Source: Selaginella moellendorffii
Lineage: Eukaryota; Streptophyta; Lycopodiopsida; Selaginellales; Selaginellaceae
Length of the DNA stretch: 64,000 nt
Direction of reading: 5' to 3'
Assembly (NCBI RefSeq): GCF_000143415.4
Contig: NW_003314292.1
Span: forward strand, 8,368 to 72,367
Shown here: positions 43,585 through 59,259 of the stretch, piece by piece
Layout: every line of letters begins with the position of its first letter
Numbering within the stretch: the stretch's first letter is position 1
Position numbers and translations under genes: made by a program
Notes under the pieces: generated by a model
The model's input: the letters and a program-made list of their open reading frames with translations, nothing else
What the model was told of the DNA's origin: nothing
Database searches by the model: none

Positions 43585-44160
43585 AATAAGATTGTTTCTT
43601 CTAGCCTTTCTCGTTGTAATCTGTCAGCTGAATTCGTGCCATGCGCCACCAGGTGGAGTTTTGGTAACAAGGAGACTGAGACGAGCTATACGTGCTTCAT
43701 TTCAGGCTGGAAGAAGGCTCGAACTTGTCCTGGGTGAATACGTCAATTTTCTAGTGTTTAGTAGAGCGTTTAGGGAGGATGCGGGTGTTTTCACCGTACG
43801 TCCAATGCGGTAAGATACTGGAAGAGTTGGTGGATAGACAACATTAGTATGGTCATGTTAATATTGTTCTTGAATATATTCAAATTGATCAAATCCAAGA
43901 TCCTGATGAATGAATAATCCAACTTCTCATGGCTTAAATCGTTTGATGATGACAAGTATCATAGTATCATCAAAAGCTTCATGGGTTTGACAGTGATATA
44001 AAAGATTGATAGGTCTATACAACATCACTAATCACTGTTCATACTTGCTCAGTGGAAACAGCTTAACCTTAGCTGATCATTCTTATAGGTTGACAGTGCA
44101 AAAGATCTCATACTACAGAATCCGAGGGGAATAATTAAATGGAACTCGGGAAATGTAATG
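43585..44160 (+). pseudogene. Bulb-lectin-family gene, degenerate copy
   Basis: A signal-peptide-like start (FLLAFLVVICQLNSCHAPPG, the initiator lost as ATA) is followed by GRRLELVLGEYVNFLVFSRA and GVFTVRPMR, which align with the intact gene at 56666-57583. A stop follows at about 43811. Later segments (an SEGNN-type region near 44125, 'gaggggaataattaaatgg') match the lectin domain in other frames. The segment encoding the start of the lectin half is partly deleted. Confidence 0.65.
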
Positions 44161-44230
44161 TTCATAATGGAGTTTAGTTATTTTAATAATGAGTTACAGC
44201 AGAAACCATTGTATTTTTTTAAAACATGAC

Positions 44231-44350
44231 GAAAGTCTCAGTAGCTTCAGTTCTCCCCAGCGTTCGGACTTCCAGAGTCCCTACAGCTGGAGCAATAGTT
44301 CAGTGTGGCCTCGCAATTGCCCCCATCGAATGCGTGGCTTCCATAGAGGC
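44231..44350 (-). pseudogene. Truncated copy of the KP4-like gene (3' part)
   Basis: Aligns with 42542-42655 over about 115 bp, including 'agttcagtgtggcctcgcaattgcccc' (read on the plus strand). It covers the last Cys-rich segment only and ends abruptly at about 44350 with no start or signal peptide. Confidence 0.75.
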
Positions 44351-44793
44351 GAACTTTAGTTTTCCTTTTCTTGTTTACTATTTATAAGTTCTCTCACATT
44401 ATATATTCTACAGATCTTTTTAGATATTTTCCTCCATGTTGGTGAGACATTGATACAAGTTATTTCAAATACTCTCCTCTTACTAAAGACTTACTGCTGT
44501 CACATTTGAAAGAGATCAATACTGTGTTAGTAAACTGGGCTTAACATCCAGCTTTTGGAATATTAAAAGATTAAAAGAGACCACAAAAACAAAATGGCCA
44601 TGGAGAACCTTACACTCCACTGATCCAAAAAACAGCAAAAGAATGGATTGAGCGAGCAAAAGTTAGTAAATTGAAACATAGAGAGAACGAGAGAGACGGA
44701 AAAAACACAAAGAAAACGTAACTGTGGAGCCGTGGAGATGCTTGCCATCTCCAACCATCGTGTTAAAACGAGAACGCCAAAAGGGAGCCTCTC
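44351..44793. other. 3' flank of DEAD-box gene 1
   Basis: No gene; the right part (about 44600-44793) is probably 3'UTR of the helicase on the minus strand. Confidence 0.45.
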
Positions 44794-46872
<2,079 letters not shown>

Positions 46873-47515
46873 CTCCTCCCTTGTTCTTCTTCTTCTCTCC
46901 TTTCTCTCGGCCGCTCTAAAGAAACCCTAAACCCTGTGTTGTGCTCGCATTCCCATTCCAATGCAAATCCACCGCCCTGCGAGTGATTCTCCTCCCTTCT
47001 CTCGATCAAGACCGGAATTCGCGATCTTTCTTGCGGGATTCCCACGTCTCTCGTCCCAGCGCCCCAGAATCAACCAGCGCCCGCCGCGCGTCTTACCTGG
47101 CGAGTGTCTCTGCCCTAGAATCGAGCTCGTTGGAGCTCCGCCTCCACCATAGCCTCCCTCCTCTTCCCTTCTCTAGAACAAGGAATGAATGAGAGAGAGC
47201 TCTCGCCACAGCCGTTGGATCGCGGATCCGACGTACGCTAACTGGCCGCGTCGCAAAACCGGCGAGCCGAGATCACTATTAGGGCTTGCGTCTCTCTCTT
47301 TCACTTCGCCGTGTCGCGAGGGTTTGCATCGTAGCGAGGTAAGTGAATTCCGGGGCGGCGCCGGCTAGATCACGCGCACTGCTCGCGAGATCTCTCGCGA
47401 GAGCATCGATTCGCGATCGTCGGGAGGCAGCAAGATTTAGGGATGAGCGAGCTCTCAGGTAGATTTGCTTGAGCTCGGGAACAAAAGAGTGAAAGAACAG
47501 CAAAGAAAAAGGATA
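46873..47515. promoter_or_regulatory. Shared divergent promoter region of two DEAD-box genes
   Basis: 643 bp separate the two start codons. AAACCCTAA (telo-box) followed by ACCCT is at 46922-46935 close to gene 1, and a related TTAGGGCTT is at 47279-47287 on the gene 2 side. CT-rich leaders flank both ATGs. Telo-boxes are typical of plant genes for the translation machinery. TSS positions are not known. Confidence 0.55.
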
Positions 47516-49861
<2,346 letters not shown>

Positions 49862-50185
49862 GAGACAGGAGAAGAAGGATTAGATTTTTGGTGCGCGCGG
49901 GACGGTAGCGTCAGTGGAGTGGAAGGTAGTGAAGCAGAACTAATATACGTTTTGATCTCGGCAGCCAAAAGGTTTGATTGATAGGAGAAGAGGACGGCAA
50001 AATAATCTGGCAAAGTTGTGTGTAGACTGGAAATGAAAGAGCTCTTTTTTCTTCGACGTCCTCTATTTTTTTTTTCTCGCGATGAAGTTGATTTGTACAA
50101 GATTAATCTGATGAAAGCCGGCCTTCACAGTGCCTGTTGTTGGATCGAGATGAGCCTTTCAGGAACTTGGAAGGAAAAGTTTCGT
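49862..50185. other. Convergent 3' flanks of DEAD-box gene 2 and CCZ1
   Basis: No separate gene. Both 3'UTRs must lie here. Confidence 0.5.
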
Positions 50186-52026
50186 TTACCTTTTGTTAAA
50201 CTTGTCAATAGCGTCCGAGGCCACTAGCAATGTGTCACTGGCTTTCTCGAGTACCACGTAGAGCTCGTGTCCAGCACGGGCTCTAGCGGAAACCCATGCA
50301 TTGTTTTTCGTTCGCAAGCAGAGCTCCTTGTCTGTGTGATCTGATCGATTCTTCTCCTTGTCGAGTTCTCCTCTCACCTTGTTCAAGACTGCCAGAGATT
50401 CCTGCGAGAAACATCTCTGTCACGAAAAGGATGAGAAAAAAAAAAAAAAACCCACCTTGGCCAACGTAGCAACCTTGTTCGGAGGTGACGCTTTTATAGT
50501 TCTTCTACTCAAGTCGTGGTGCATGTAGCGGTATCCAGGAACATGCATTGCATTACTCCCACCCCACTGCTTCGTGAGCTTCTCTTCGAGCACTTGGATT
50601 TTATCGGCCTTGGAACACAGCAAGAGGTCAGTGATCAGCCACTAACTTGTAAAAGAAAAACAACATAGAAACTTACCTGGTCGATGATTTGTTTCCTCAG
50701 AAGTGCCACCGATTCGGCACTCGGGATAAACATCAGCAAAGTTAGCGCCCTGTGCTGATAAACACAGAGATATGTCATCTTCTCTCCCTCTTGAAGCCAG
50801 ACACTAGGAATAACTGCGCCACCGCCGGGACCATCAGCACCCCAAGCAAAACTAGAGAGAAAGCCGTCCACGTCTTGCCACCAAGCGTCATGGTGGAGCG
50901 GCTGCGAGACGGTTTGCTCGTGTAACGAGGACACCGAACGCTTGGGCTCTGTCACAAACGTGGACACGACGCTGTTTAGCACCGAGTGCCGAGTATACGA
51001 CCTCTTGGACCCTTGAGCGAAAGATTGCGAGACGACTGATGGTATCATGCGCAAGACAGCATACGTGTACATTGCCATTGTGTCAGCCTGAGAAAAAAAA
51101 AGAGCACACTCTAGAATCAAATCGGCGAAGAAACTAAAACTTACCGGTAAAAGCGTGCTGGATATGAGATAGTTGTGAAAAAGAACCATCGACTGCTGAG
51201 GTACTCCACTCCACGACTCCAAGAGACCCAGCAAGGACTTCAACCAAGATAAGGTAACTGATCAGGAACAGAGATGTCAAGAAAAAACCAAAAGCCTACA
51301 GAAATCAAATGACTAAAAAGTTTTTTTTTTACCTGGCACTCGAGAAGAATGTCGGGCTCCACCGAGAGAATCCTCACAGTCGCATGCTCAGCGAGCGAAT
51401 CCGAGATTGTAGGAAGCCACAAAGTCTTCCCCGCCATCATATCTGCATAATAACTCTCAATAAAAAAGAGAGAAAAAGGACCAGCACTTACCTCCAATAT
51501 AGTCGGGAACGAACACATACAAGCAATTGCGAACAACGTCGGCGACTGGATTATTCTCAAGGCGAGATGAGATCTTCCCATAGAACAGCCTGAAAATACC
51601 ATACAACTCCCTGAGTAAGCTTCTATAAGCACCATCTCTGGTTACTTGGTCGCCATCTTTCTCGACCACCTTGAAGCACAAAAACAAAGCAAATAACATA
51701 GAAAGGAAGCCTTCGTTTTGTCCTTACCAAAATCATCCAGATATCTGGCTCGCATTCGTAGAAAATGTGGCCGTGCCTCTCGGCCTCCATGAACTCGCAA
51801 GGACTATCGGGGGAAAATATCCTGGTAGAGGAAGGAGGCCGAATTCTAAGCAGGGCGAGGCGAGGGAAGAGTGATCGTACCTGGAGAATGTGATGAGGCC
51901 CTCGCTGAGGCCGACGAGGGAGAGCTGGGAGGGGAGCGGGCAATCGAGCGGGTAGAAGAAGAGGACCTTGTCGAGCTCATGCCCCTCCTGCTGGCCTCGC
52001 CGAGAATCGAAAACGCAGAGCTGCAT
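50186..52026 (-). CDS. CCZ1: Vacuolar fusion protein CCZ1 homologue
   Basis: Eight exons: 52026-51881, 51821-51728, 51669-51492, 51442-51333, 51237-51145, 51087-50677, 50608-50456 and 50401-50186, with frame kept at all junctions, give 466 residues. The N-terminus LCVFDSRRGQQEGHELDKVL leads into LFFYPLDCPLPSQLSLVGLS and EAERHGHIFYECEPDIWMIL, the longin-type opening of plant CCZ1. The final exon is a charged helix (KVRGELDKEKN) typical of the family C-terminus. CCZ1 with MON1 is the exchange factor that activates RAB7 on late endosomes and pre-vacuolar compartments. Length is slightly below that expected for plant homologues. No MON1 is in the window. The 3' splice site before exon 3 is an unusual TTCAAG. 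Confidence 0.93.
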
Positions 52027-52792
52027 AGCGCCTCTAAAGCCCTAAAAAAGCCCTATGGCATATTCTTGGTGTTTGTCAACCTCTTCCTTCCGTTTAAAGC
52101 ATAAAGGAAGAACAATGTGTCTTACAGAAAGGGGCATTAATCAGTTTTCCATTAAGGATTTTAAATGTAATTAGGTGAGCATTTCATTAGTGGGCACTTA
52201 TGAATGATTCTGGTGCGGAGTTCAATTCTCGGAGTGCCCCTTGTTTGAAAGGTGTTTAGCACTGACTGATTTGTAGGTCAAATCAGACTTTTCTTTGGTA
52301 TACAAAGGTACAGAGGAAAGACAAAGCTGGCTTGGGCTGACTTTGTCTCAGTGCTAAAGTAGAAAGCCAGGATGGAAAGCAGTATCCAAAGAAAAGGAAC
52401 CACTAAGGGGGAAGAAATGGGACCCTTGCCGGTGCGATTACTTTCAAACACGTCTGAGTGGCATGTCTGCACGAGCGCCTGGATCCTGCCTTATAAGTCC
52501 GCGGCATGGATCCCCCAAGATTTCTGACGCTGCAAAAAATATCTTCCTGCACCCACACGAACGGGGATTAGAAGAACATCTCATCCCGTTGATCTCGTTG
52601 ATCTTGATCCAGACACAAAACAGGTCTTTGCTTTGTTGCACACACAAGTCAATGGAAAGCTTCACATTCCGATCTTAGGAGAAAGATTCAAACTGGGAAA
52701 GAATGAGAGAACTGTGCACCTACCTACTTATCCAAGACACAAGCCAAAATTGCTGGGAGCGAAGAGAAAAATGAGAAGAACCTGTTGAGTGT
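52027..52792. other. Upstream region of CCZ1 / 3' flank of the dCTPase gene
   Basis: 'gccctaaaaaagcccta' (52037-52053) close to the CCZ1 start resembles degenerate telo-boxes. No gene was found in 52100-52790. Confidence 0.4.
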
Positions 52793-52815
52793 TGTGTGTG
52801 TGTGTGTGTGTGTGT
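52793..52815. repeat. (TG)n microsatellite in the 3' flank of the dCTPase gene
   Basis: About eleven TG units immediately downstream of the coding end (52825, minus-strand gene), so probably transcribed in the 3'UTR. Confidence 0.9.
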
Positions 52816-52824
52816 CTCCCCTTT

Positions 52825-53844
52825 TCATTGCGCGTTTGTGCTCTGGGACTTGCATTTCTCGACCGGGTACTTGACCGCGTTCTTCTTGAGCTTGCTGAGT
52901 GCCGCCTGGCCGAGGTCCACTCCACACACATCGGCCAGCCGGACCAAGTAGAGCAGCACATCCGACAACTCTTCCCCGAGGTGCTCCTTCTCGGCCTCGT
53001 TCCAGTCCGGGAGCCCCCGCTGGACTTCGCCTTTCCATTGAAAGATCTCGGACAACTCACCCACCTCGCCAACCTGAAAAAAAAGGAGAAGAAAAGACAA
53101 TGGCTAAAAGTTTGGTACTAATCAATCGCGCTCCACTCAAGCATCCCAAACACCACAAGGCCAACGTGAGGAGCAAACACAGAGCGGCAAAACTGGCAGG
53201 CGACCCAGCCAAAGAGAGAAAGAAGAAGAGAAAGGAGAAAGGAATAAATAAAAGCGATCGCTCCATCCCATCCTCAGAACAAAGAAGAAGCAAATGAGAA
53301 AAATATGTTCTCCAAAAAGCGGACAAAACCACCCAAGCTCCAGGCACCCCCATTGACATTTATGAGCGAGGGTCGATTCGCTCTAGAGCTAGAAAACAAT
53401 GCTCGCCTGGCCAGGGGCCATCGCCAGGGACACGGGCCTCCCAGCCAGCGCAAGCAGCAACAGTGCAGTCACACAGGTCACAAATCAGAGACATTCTCTA
53501 CAATCAAGGCAGGAACTCTCCGTGATCGATCGGAAGAAGAGAAAGAAAGCATTTAAAAAGCCTCTCGCCATCAGGCAATCGAGAGAAAGAGGAAGAAATA
53601 TTTTCGAAATATGTCCGAAATATTTCAATCGCTAATCGATCGAGCGCTCTCTCGGGGCAGCGATTCTTACCAGCGCGAGCAGGAGATTGCGGGGGCTGTG
53701 GAACTGATCCCAATCGCGGACGCGCGCAAACTCCTGTAACTTGGACCTCAGATCCTGGAGCGAAACGAGCGACGCATCGGCAGCGCCCGGGGGATCTTTC
53801 CTGCCGCCCCCATTCATTGCGCAACTCCACGAATCGGCATCCAT
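52825..53844 (-). CDS. dCTP pyrophosphatase 1-like (MazG-fold) protein
   Basis: Two exons, 53844-53671 and 53073-52825, joined in frame after LLLAL, give 140 residues. VGEVGELSEIFQWKGE and KEHLGEELSDVLLYLVRLAD carry the E-x2-E and E-x2-D magnesium-binding pairs of the all-alpha NTP pyrophosphohydrolase (MazG/DCTPP1, RS21-C6) family. LRSKLQEFARVRDWDQFHSP is the family's first helix with its conserved W-x-x-F/Y-H-x-P. These enzymes hydrolyse dCTP and modified dCTPs to the monophosphate, cleaning the nucleotide pool. The 597-bp intron is the longest in the host-gene island; a Lys-rich frame inside it is not a gene. Length fits the family. Confidence 0.93.
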
Positions 53845-54242
53845 GGCGAAATATTTCGCCCGCGCTCTCGCCTAGTTCTAGAGGAAAAACCAAGCGCCAA
53901 TGCAAAGAAAGAAAGATTAGGGCGTAATACGACCTAGACCATTGCTACAAACGTGTCGACAAGATTCCCCTCCCCAATCATCCGATCCTCCAATCAGGTT
54001 TCTTCCCACGCCTTTGAATTTACTTTGACAAGCGTGACTGCGAATTTACCGCGGCGCGTACGGCAGCTGGGACGATGCTGGTACAACAAACTGGAGAATA
54101 ATATAACACCTAAACTTATGGTGTAATACACAAGGACGAGAATGTATCAATCAATCAATCAATCGCCTTGAAGTTATGCAATGAAGGAGCGTACGGGTAT
54201 GATAGTAACAAGACTAAGCATTATATAAGCATGATTATCTTA
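53845..54242. other. 5' flank of the dCTPase gene
   Basis: Includes (TCAA)n at 54147-54163; no gene seen. Confidence 0.45.
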
Positions 54243-54990
54243 GAGAGATTTCCAAACAAGTGTCCAAGTAACCAAGATTCTCGATCACGGATATGCCTCT
54301 CCTCTAGATCCAAAAATCACCAAATTCCCATTAGCTAGCAGGCAATCGGAGCCTTTTCTCTATGTTCTCGAGTTGGGACTCTGTAGCACGAGATTGCAAT
54401 TGCTTCGCATTGTCCACTTATAAGAACTATCAGCCGAGATTAAGCTGTTTCCACCCAGCAGATGCGAGCCAAGAGCGTTCTAGAGCCACTGATTAGTGAT
54501 GTACTATAGACCCAACAATCTTTTATATCGCTGTCAAGCCCATGAGGCTCAAGATCATCAAACTTGTGATTATCAAGATTTAGGCGACGAGAAGCTGTAG
54601 AGCAAAAGCTGGTTAGGAAGTTCGAGCTGATAGTCAATTCCAATATATTCAAGAACAATATCAACACGACAGAACCAACGTTCTTGATCTACTAACTCTG
54701 TCGCACATATCCAGTATATTTTGCCGTAGGTTTTGGCCAAAAACTCTTTGGATCGATGATCCATGGTACACACATCCTCTCGTAAAACACTCTACTAAAC
54801 ACTGATGCTCACACACGTATTCTGTGCAAGCATCACGATAAATTTCAACAGCCCGAAATGAAACTTTATCACGTATATGTATCCTTTCTACCATGGTTCT
54901 TACTTGAGCATACCATACAAGAGTCTCATTCTAAAAATCCCATGTGGTGGTGCATAGAGCTGAGAGATTAGAATGAGAGCTGCTAGAAGA
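54243..54990 (-). pseudogene. Bulb-lectin-family gene, degenerate copy
   Basis: Aligns with the intact gene 56666-57583 through most of its length: GQNLRQNILDMCDR is preserved, the lectin half (near 54300-54500) is recognisable, and the signal-peptide region is near 54960. Frameshifts split it into at least three frames, and a deletion joins DMCDRV to SRSRTLVL. Non-functional. Confidence 0.75.
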
Positions 54991-55105
54991 AACGAATTGT
55001 CGCCGAATAAAAGTGGCTGAAGTTTCGGAAAACTAACTGAAGCTCTATTTTACCTGCAAGCACATAAAAGGCAAGGACTTAAAGCTAGACTGTTGTTTCC
55101 AAGCG

Positions 55106-56296
55106 TCAGGAGAAAACTTTTTGGAGTTGGAGTTGCAAGGTATTTCTTGGAGCATTCACCCACGGAGTCCCAGGGATTGCAAATCTCCATAATGCGGTCA
55201 GTGCATATTCGATCCCCACCCTCAGCCAGAATGCATATTCGATCTCACCTCCGATGACAAGAATGGCATCAGGAGAAGAACCATCTCGAGAATCAAATCT
55301 CAAGACCACCTGTTCGAGAAGATCTCTTGGAGCAAGCATCACGTAACTTAGCTCATACCTGGAAGGATGACTCGACCATTGAGTAGTCAATCGAAGACTT
55401 GTCAGATCTAAAAAGGTCACGAACCTGGTGTGACAGATCTCCTTAAACTGGAGAAACTGTAAAGAGATTCTCCTGTAAGCGCCCGATCTGGCGTGAAAGT
55501 CTTAAAGCTGATGAAGCTCACAAATTTAAAATGATCTGATAGGAATGAATGAGCACAGCGGCAAAATAGAATGTAGGTATATTAATAATAGTTTTGCGCC
55601 CCGCTTGAAGCATAAGACCACAATGCAATAGATGCCAATGGAAATCTTTCCTCTTGTCTTCAGTCTTGAATACCTTTCACCAATGCCAGCACTTGTGACC
55701 ACACGAGAAGCACGCCTCCCGAGAAGCACTTGCGCAGCCTGAAAACCGTGTCTGGGAGGGCGTTACGTCTCCTTGCAGCAGCACTGCAAACCAGTCAAGG
55801 AGCTCAACATGAAGCGGCTTAACACCGTGATCTTTTGCAAGATCAACGCGTAGCAGACAAGTTAGCCACTGGCAGTGACTTGACTTTACCTGAGTCCAAT
55901 GAGGTATGCCCTCCTTGTCCAAACTATACAAAGAAGAAAAGCAAAGAAGCTTTGGAAGAAGAATTTCACCGGGCACGCAACGGGTAGTTAAATTCTAGAG
56001 AGGAAAAAAAATGAGGAAAAGCTCACACCTCGTTTATTTGGCAGAAGCTTTCCCAGCAGCCGTGGCGCAAGACCCACCGCGTCACACTCGTAGAATGATT
56101 GCTCCCGGATTGGAGCTTCTCTTGGGCCATGCCAATCCACTTCCCTTTGCGATGCTAGAGGTACCTTGTACTCCGACCGAAGGTTAGGGTGCGCGCTAGT
56201 ACAAACTTTGCTCGCGTATGGCGAGAGCGCCGGTGCTAGGCAGTGCATGGCGCCATGGCGAAGGTGGAGTGACGGGTGGATTTCGTGTTGAGCCAT
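55106..56296 (-). pseudogene. Alkyladenine DNA glycosylase (AAG/MPG) family, decayed
   Basis: Minus-strand pieces in order: YECDAVGLAPRLLGKLLPNKR near 56040-56090, which is the conserved F/Y-x-x-D-x-x-x-LAPRLLGK start of the family; SLDKEGIPHW and a degenerate GVLLVWSQVLALVKG-like stretch around 55690-55930; then LTTQWSSHPSRYE and VGIEYALTALWRFAIP followed by GTPWVNAPRNTL (55420-55150), the strongly conserved C-terminal block. The catalytic E-V-E-A-Y segment is not found. A short duplication (gcatattcgatc twice near 55205-55240) and frame changes break the gene. The intact enzyme excises 3-methyladenine and related bases from DNA. Confidence 0.7.
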
Positions 56297-56665
56297 TTCT
56301 CAGTGCCAGGGCCAGCCCAAAATGTTTCGTTCTCATGGTTTCTAGCCTGCGCTTCAGGGCGGGTGTGCTTGGAGATTAACTACCGTCGTGTTATTTATTC
56401 TAACAAAGAAGAAAGCTTCATGAGCAACCTGGTTCACCAGGTGGCTCATGACAATGTGGATGTGAAAGTTATTTTGTTAAACTTTACTGTGATGATCTAA
56501 TTATCAATGTCTACAAAACTAAAAACCGGCATTTTCTTTTGTAAATGAAAAGAAAATTATATGCAGATTTGCGGGCAGCCATGTCTATTGTACGTATAAA
56601 TCTGTTAAGGACGGCCATGTATTAATCAATCAATCAAAATTTTAGGCAATATCAGCACAATTCTC
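56297..56665. other. Gap, no gene seen
   Basis: Contains (AATC)n-like repeats at 56625-56635 similar to those at 54147, consistent with the duplicated lectin 3' flank. Confidence 0.4.
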
Positions 56666-57583
56666 TTAGAGAGATTTCCAAACAAGTGTGGCCGTGTCTG
56701 TTCTGTAAATGGCTAAGTAACCAAGATTCTCAATCACAAGAGCGTATAACTTCTTTTGGATGGAGATACTTTTGCTTGACCACGCCTCTCCTCTAGATCC
56801 AAAAATCACCAATTTTCCATTAGCTAGCAGGATTAAGTAGCAATTGGAGTCTTTTCCCTGTGTTCCCGAGCTCCATGTGATTATTCCCCTGGGACTTTGT
56901 AGTACGAGATTGCAATTCTTTTGCATTGTCAACCTATAAGAACTATCAGCCGAGATTAAGCTGTTTCCACCCAGCAAATACGAGCCAAGAATGTTTCTAG
57001 AGCCACTGACCAGTGATGTAGTATAGACCCAACAGTGTCTTATATCGCTATCAAACCCACCAAGCTTTTCATCCTTGTGATCATCAGATGTATTAACCGA
57101 TGAGATGTTGAAGAACAAAAGCTGGTTACTCTTTGGAAGGTCTAGTTCATAATGAAGTCCAATATATTGAAGAACAATGTCAACATAACCGTACCAACGT
57201 TCTACATCCCATAACTCTTCTAGTATCCTGTCGCACATATCCAGTATATTTTGCCGTAGGTTTTGGCCAAGCACATCTTGGATCGTTGGACGCATGGTAC
57301 AAATACCTGGGGTCTCGTCAAACACTCTACTATACACAAATAAATAGACATTAACAAATGTATTCCTATCAAAAATCACGACAAGTTCCATCGTTCTTCC
57401 AGCCCCAAATCGAACATTATCACGTATATTCCTCACATAGCCTCGTATTCTTTCTACCACTGCTCTTACTTGTTCCACGGTGAGCATATTATGTAAGGCT
57501 CTTATTCTAAAAATCCCATCTGGTGGTGCATAGCACAAATCCAACTGAGAGATTAGAATGAGAGCTGCTAGAAGAAATGATCT
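56666..57583 (-). CDS. Secreted bulb-type-lectin-like protein, intact member of a local family
   Basis: The ORF could begin at 57625, but the second ATG (57583) gives a good signal peptide (MRSFLLAALILISQLDLCYA) ending before PPDG, also preserved in the broken copies, so 57583 is preferred (305 residues). Residues about 25-170 form an unrecognised charged helical domain with GQNLRQNILDMCDRILEELW. The C-terminal 115 residues resemble a bulb-type (mannose-binding) lectin: ISADSSYRLTMQKNCNLVLQ, KDSNCYLILLANGKLVIFG and LYALVIENLGYLAIYRTD give three internal repeats, and the Q-x-D-x-N-x-V-x-Y sites are only partly kept. Single exon. Three damaged relatives lie at 41290, 43585 and 54243. Sugar binding is uncertain. 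Confidence 0.65.
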   Translation of the reverse strand, partial: RSFLLAALILISQLDLCYAPPDGIFRIRALHNMLTVEQVRAVVERIRGYVRNIRDNVRFGAGRTMELVVIFDRNTFVNVYLFVYSRVFDETPGICTMRPTIQDVLGQNLRQNILDMCDRILEELWDVERWYGYVDIVLQYIGLHYELDLPKSNQLLFFNISSVNTSDDHKDEKLGGFDSDIRHCWVYTTSLVSGSRNILGSYLLGGNSLISADSSYRLTMQKNCNLVLQSPRGIITWSSGTQGKDSNCYLILLANGKLVIFGSRGEAWSSKSISIQKKLYALVIENLGYLAIYRTDTATLVWKSL

Positions 57584-57625
57584 CATACTTGACTCGTGAA
57601 AACTTTCTTGTGAGATGAGATCCAA

Positions 57626-59259
57626 TAAGACTTAAAAAAACTTGCCTTGAATTGTCGCCAAATGGAAGTGGCTGAAATTCCAAGGCTCATTGAACCAGTA
57701 AAGCTTGTTTTTACCTGCAAGCATAGAAGGTAAGGTTTTAAAGTTTAGATCGTTGTTTTCCAAGTGTGATACTCAGGTTTCTGAGTTTTGTTTGTAGCTT
57801 GGTTAATGCCATGGAAGAAAAGTTGTCTATTTGTGAGTTTGATAGAAGGTTCAAAATTTCTATTCCATGGTTTGCTAGGCCAACTTGGTGTGATGTGGAG
57901 ATGTGTAGATATTCCCTGGGAATTGTGGGAGAAGAATTTATGCTAGAGGCTAATAGAAAGCTAAAGGAAATCAGAAGAAGGGTAATAACAAGAAATGGTT
58001 CACCCCTATTTTGGAGCAATTAAAAGTGTTTAAGAATGCTTTTGAAGTGTTGTTAGTGAGCAATGAGGAGTTGATGAGTGTTTGAAAAGTTTTCACTTGG
58101 TTTTTAGTGAGCTTTGATTATAGCACATGAGAAATCTTTATTTGCATTTCTCACAACTCACTAGATTCTCACTTGGGTATACTTAGAGAAATCTATGTGG
58201 TACAGTGCCTTCTAGTTTTGGCTTTGGCAATAACTAGGGAATAGGGTTTCATGAATCTTTATATGGGGAGACTATTGGTTGGGAGCATATGGTGGAGGGC
58301 TGGGTCCTTGAATTGCTACTTGGAACTCCCATTGACCTTGCGCTTCTATATTCCTAGAGGGATTTGCTACACAATAGGCTACATGGAAGAATATTATGGG
58401 CTAATAAAGCAAGTTTGACTATATCCCTATTTTGGTATCAAAGGTAGTAGAATATTTAATTGTTTTGTTATGTACTTAGAGAGATTTATAGTGTTTTCTA
58501 GAATTAGTAAGAGGGTCTCTAAGATTTTTAGGAATGAGTATCCTGCTACACTTCTAGAAGGATAGAAGATTGTTCTAGGAAATTTGAGTCAAAAAAAAAA
58601 AGAAGAGCAAGCCAAATAAGAGGCAGCAAAAGGATTTTGGCCAACTTTCAATGATCCTATGAGAAGTGTTGTAATGGTGTCATGAGCAACAGCCACACCA
58701 AGAGCTAGGCCATCATGAAACTCAGAGGAAATGCTTAGCTTTCTAGGAGCTGCCAAAAAGGCTTTAAATGACTATAGAGAGTTGTGAAGACATTAGATTC
58801 TTTAAGGAGGAAGAATTCCAAAATCAAGGATTTGCATTGAATAAAGAGAAGTTGCTACATGATGATTTTGCTTCTTTCCATAAGGCTAGAAAGCCTCATA
58901 AAGAAAAAGGGTGTAAATTTCAATTGGCATTTGGTGAAGGAGGTTAAGGATAAGGCAACTTTATAATGCCACAATAGAAGATTCTAAAAGAAATGGAATC
59001 ATGAATCTAGTTGTGGAGGTGAATGTAATAATTATAAGGGACAAAGATAATTTGGGTAATTCCAATAATAAGGATATTAAAGGGCCAAATGCATATAGCA
59101 AGGATATGCAGCCAGGAGGTGAGGCATTTGCCTCAAAAATAAGTTTGCAACTGAGTGGGTTGAGAGAATCTAGGGAATGCTTCTAGATCATTTGATATAG
59201 GAACCTTTGTTCTAGTCAAAGTGTAGAAGAGTGTGGACTATTCTTAAGCTCATGAGCTA
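57626..59259. other. Region without recognised genes
   Basis: Short open frames (57766-58023 plus; 59001-59186 plus) have no motif. Probably old mobile DNA. Confidence 0.4.

Noticed and set aside
53101-53297. Lys-rich plus-strand ORF
   Set aside because: It lies in the intron of the dCTPase gene and has no motif.
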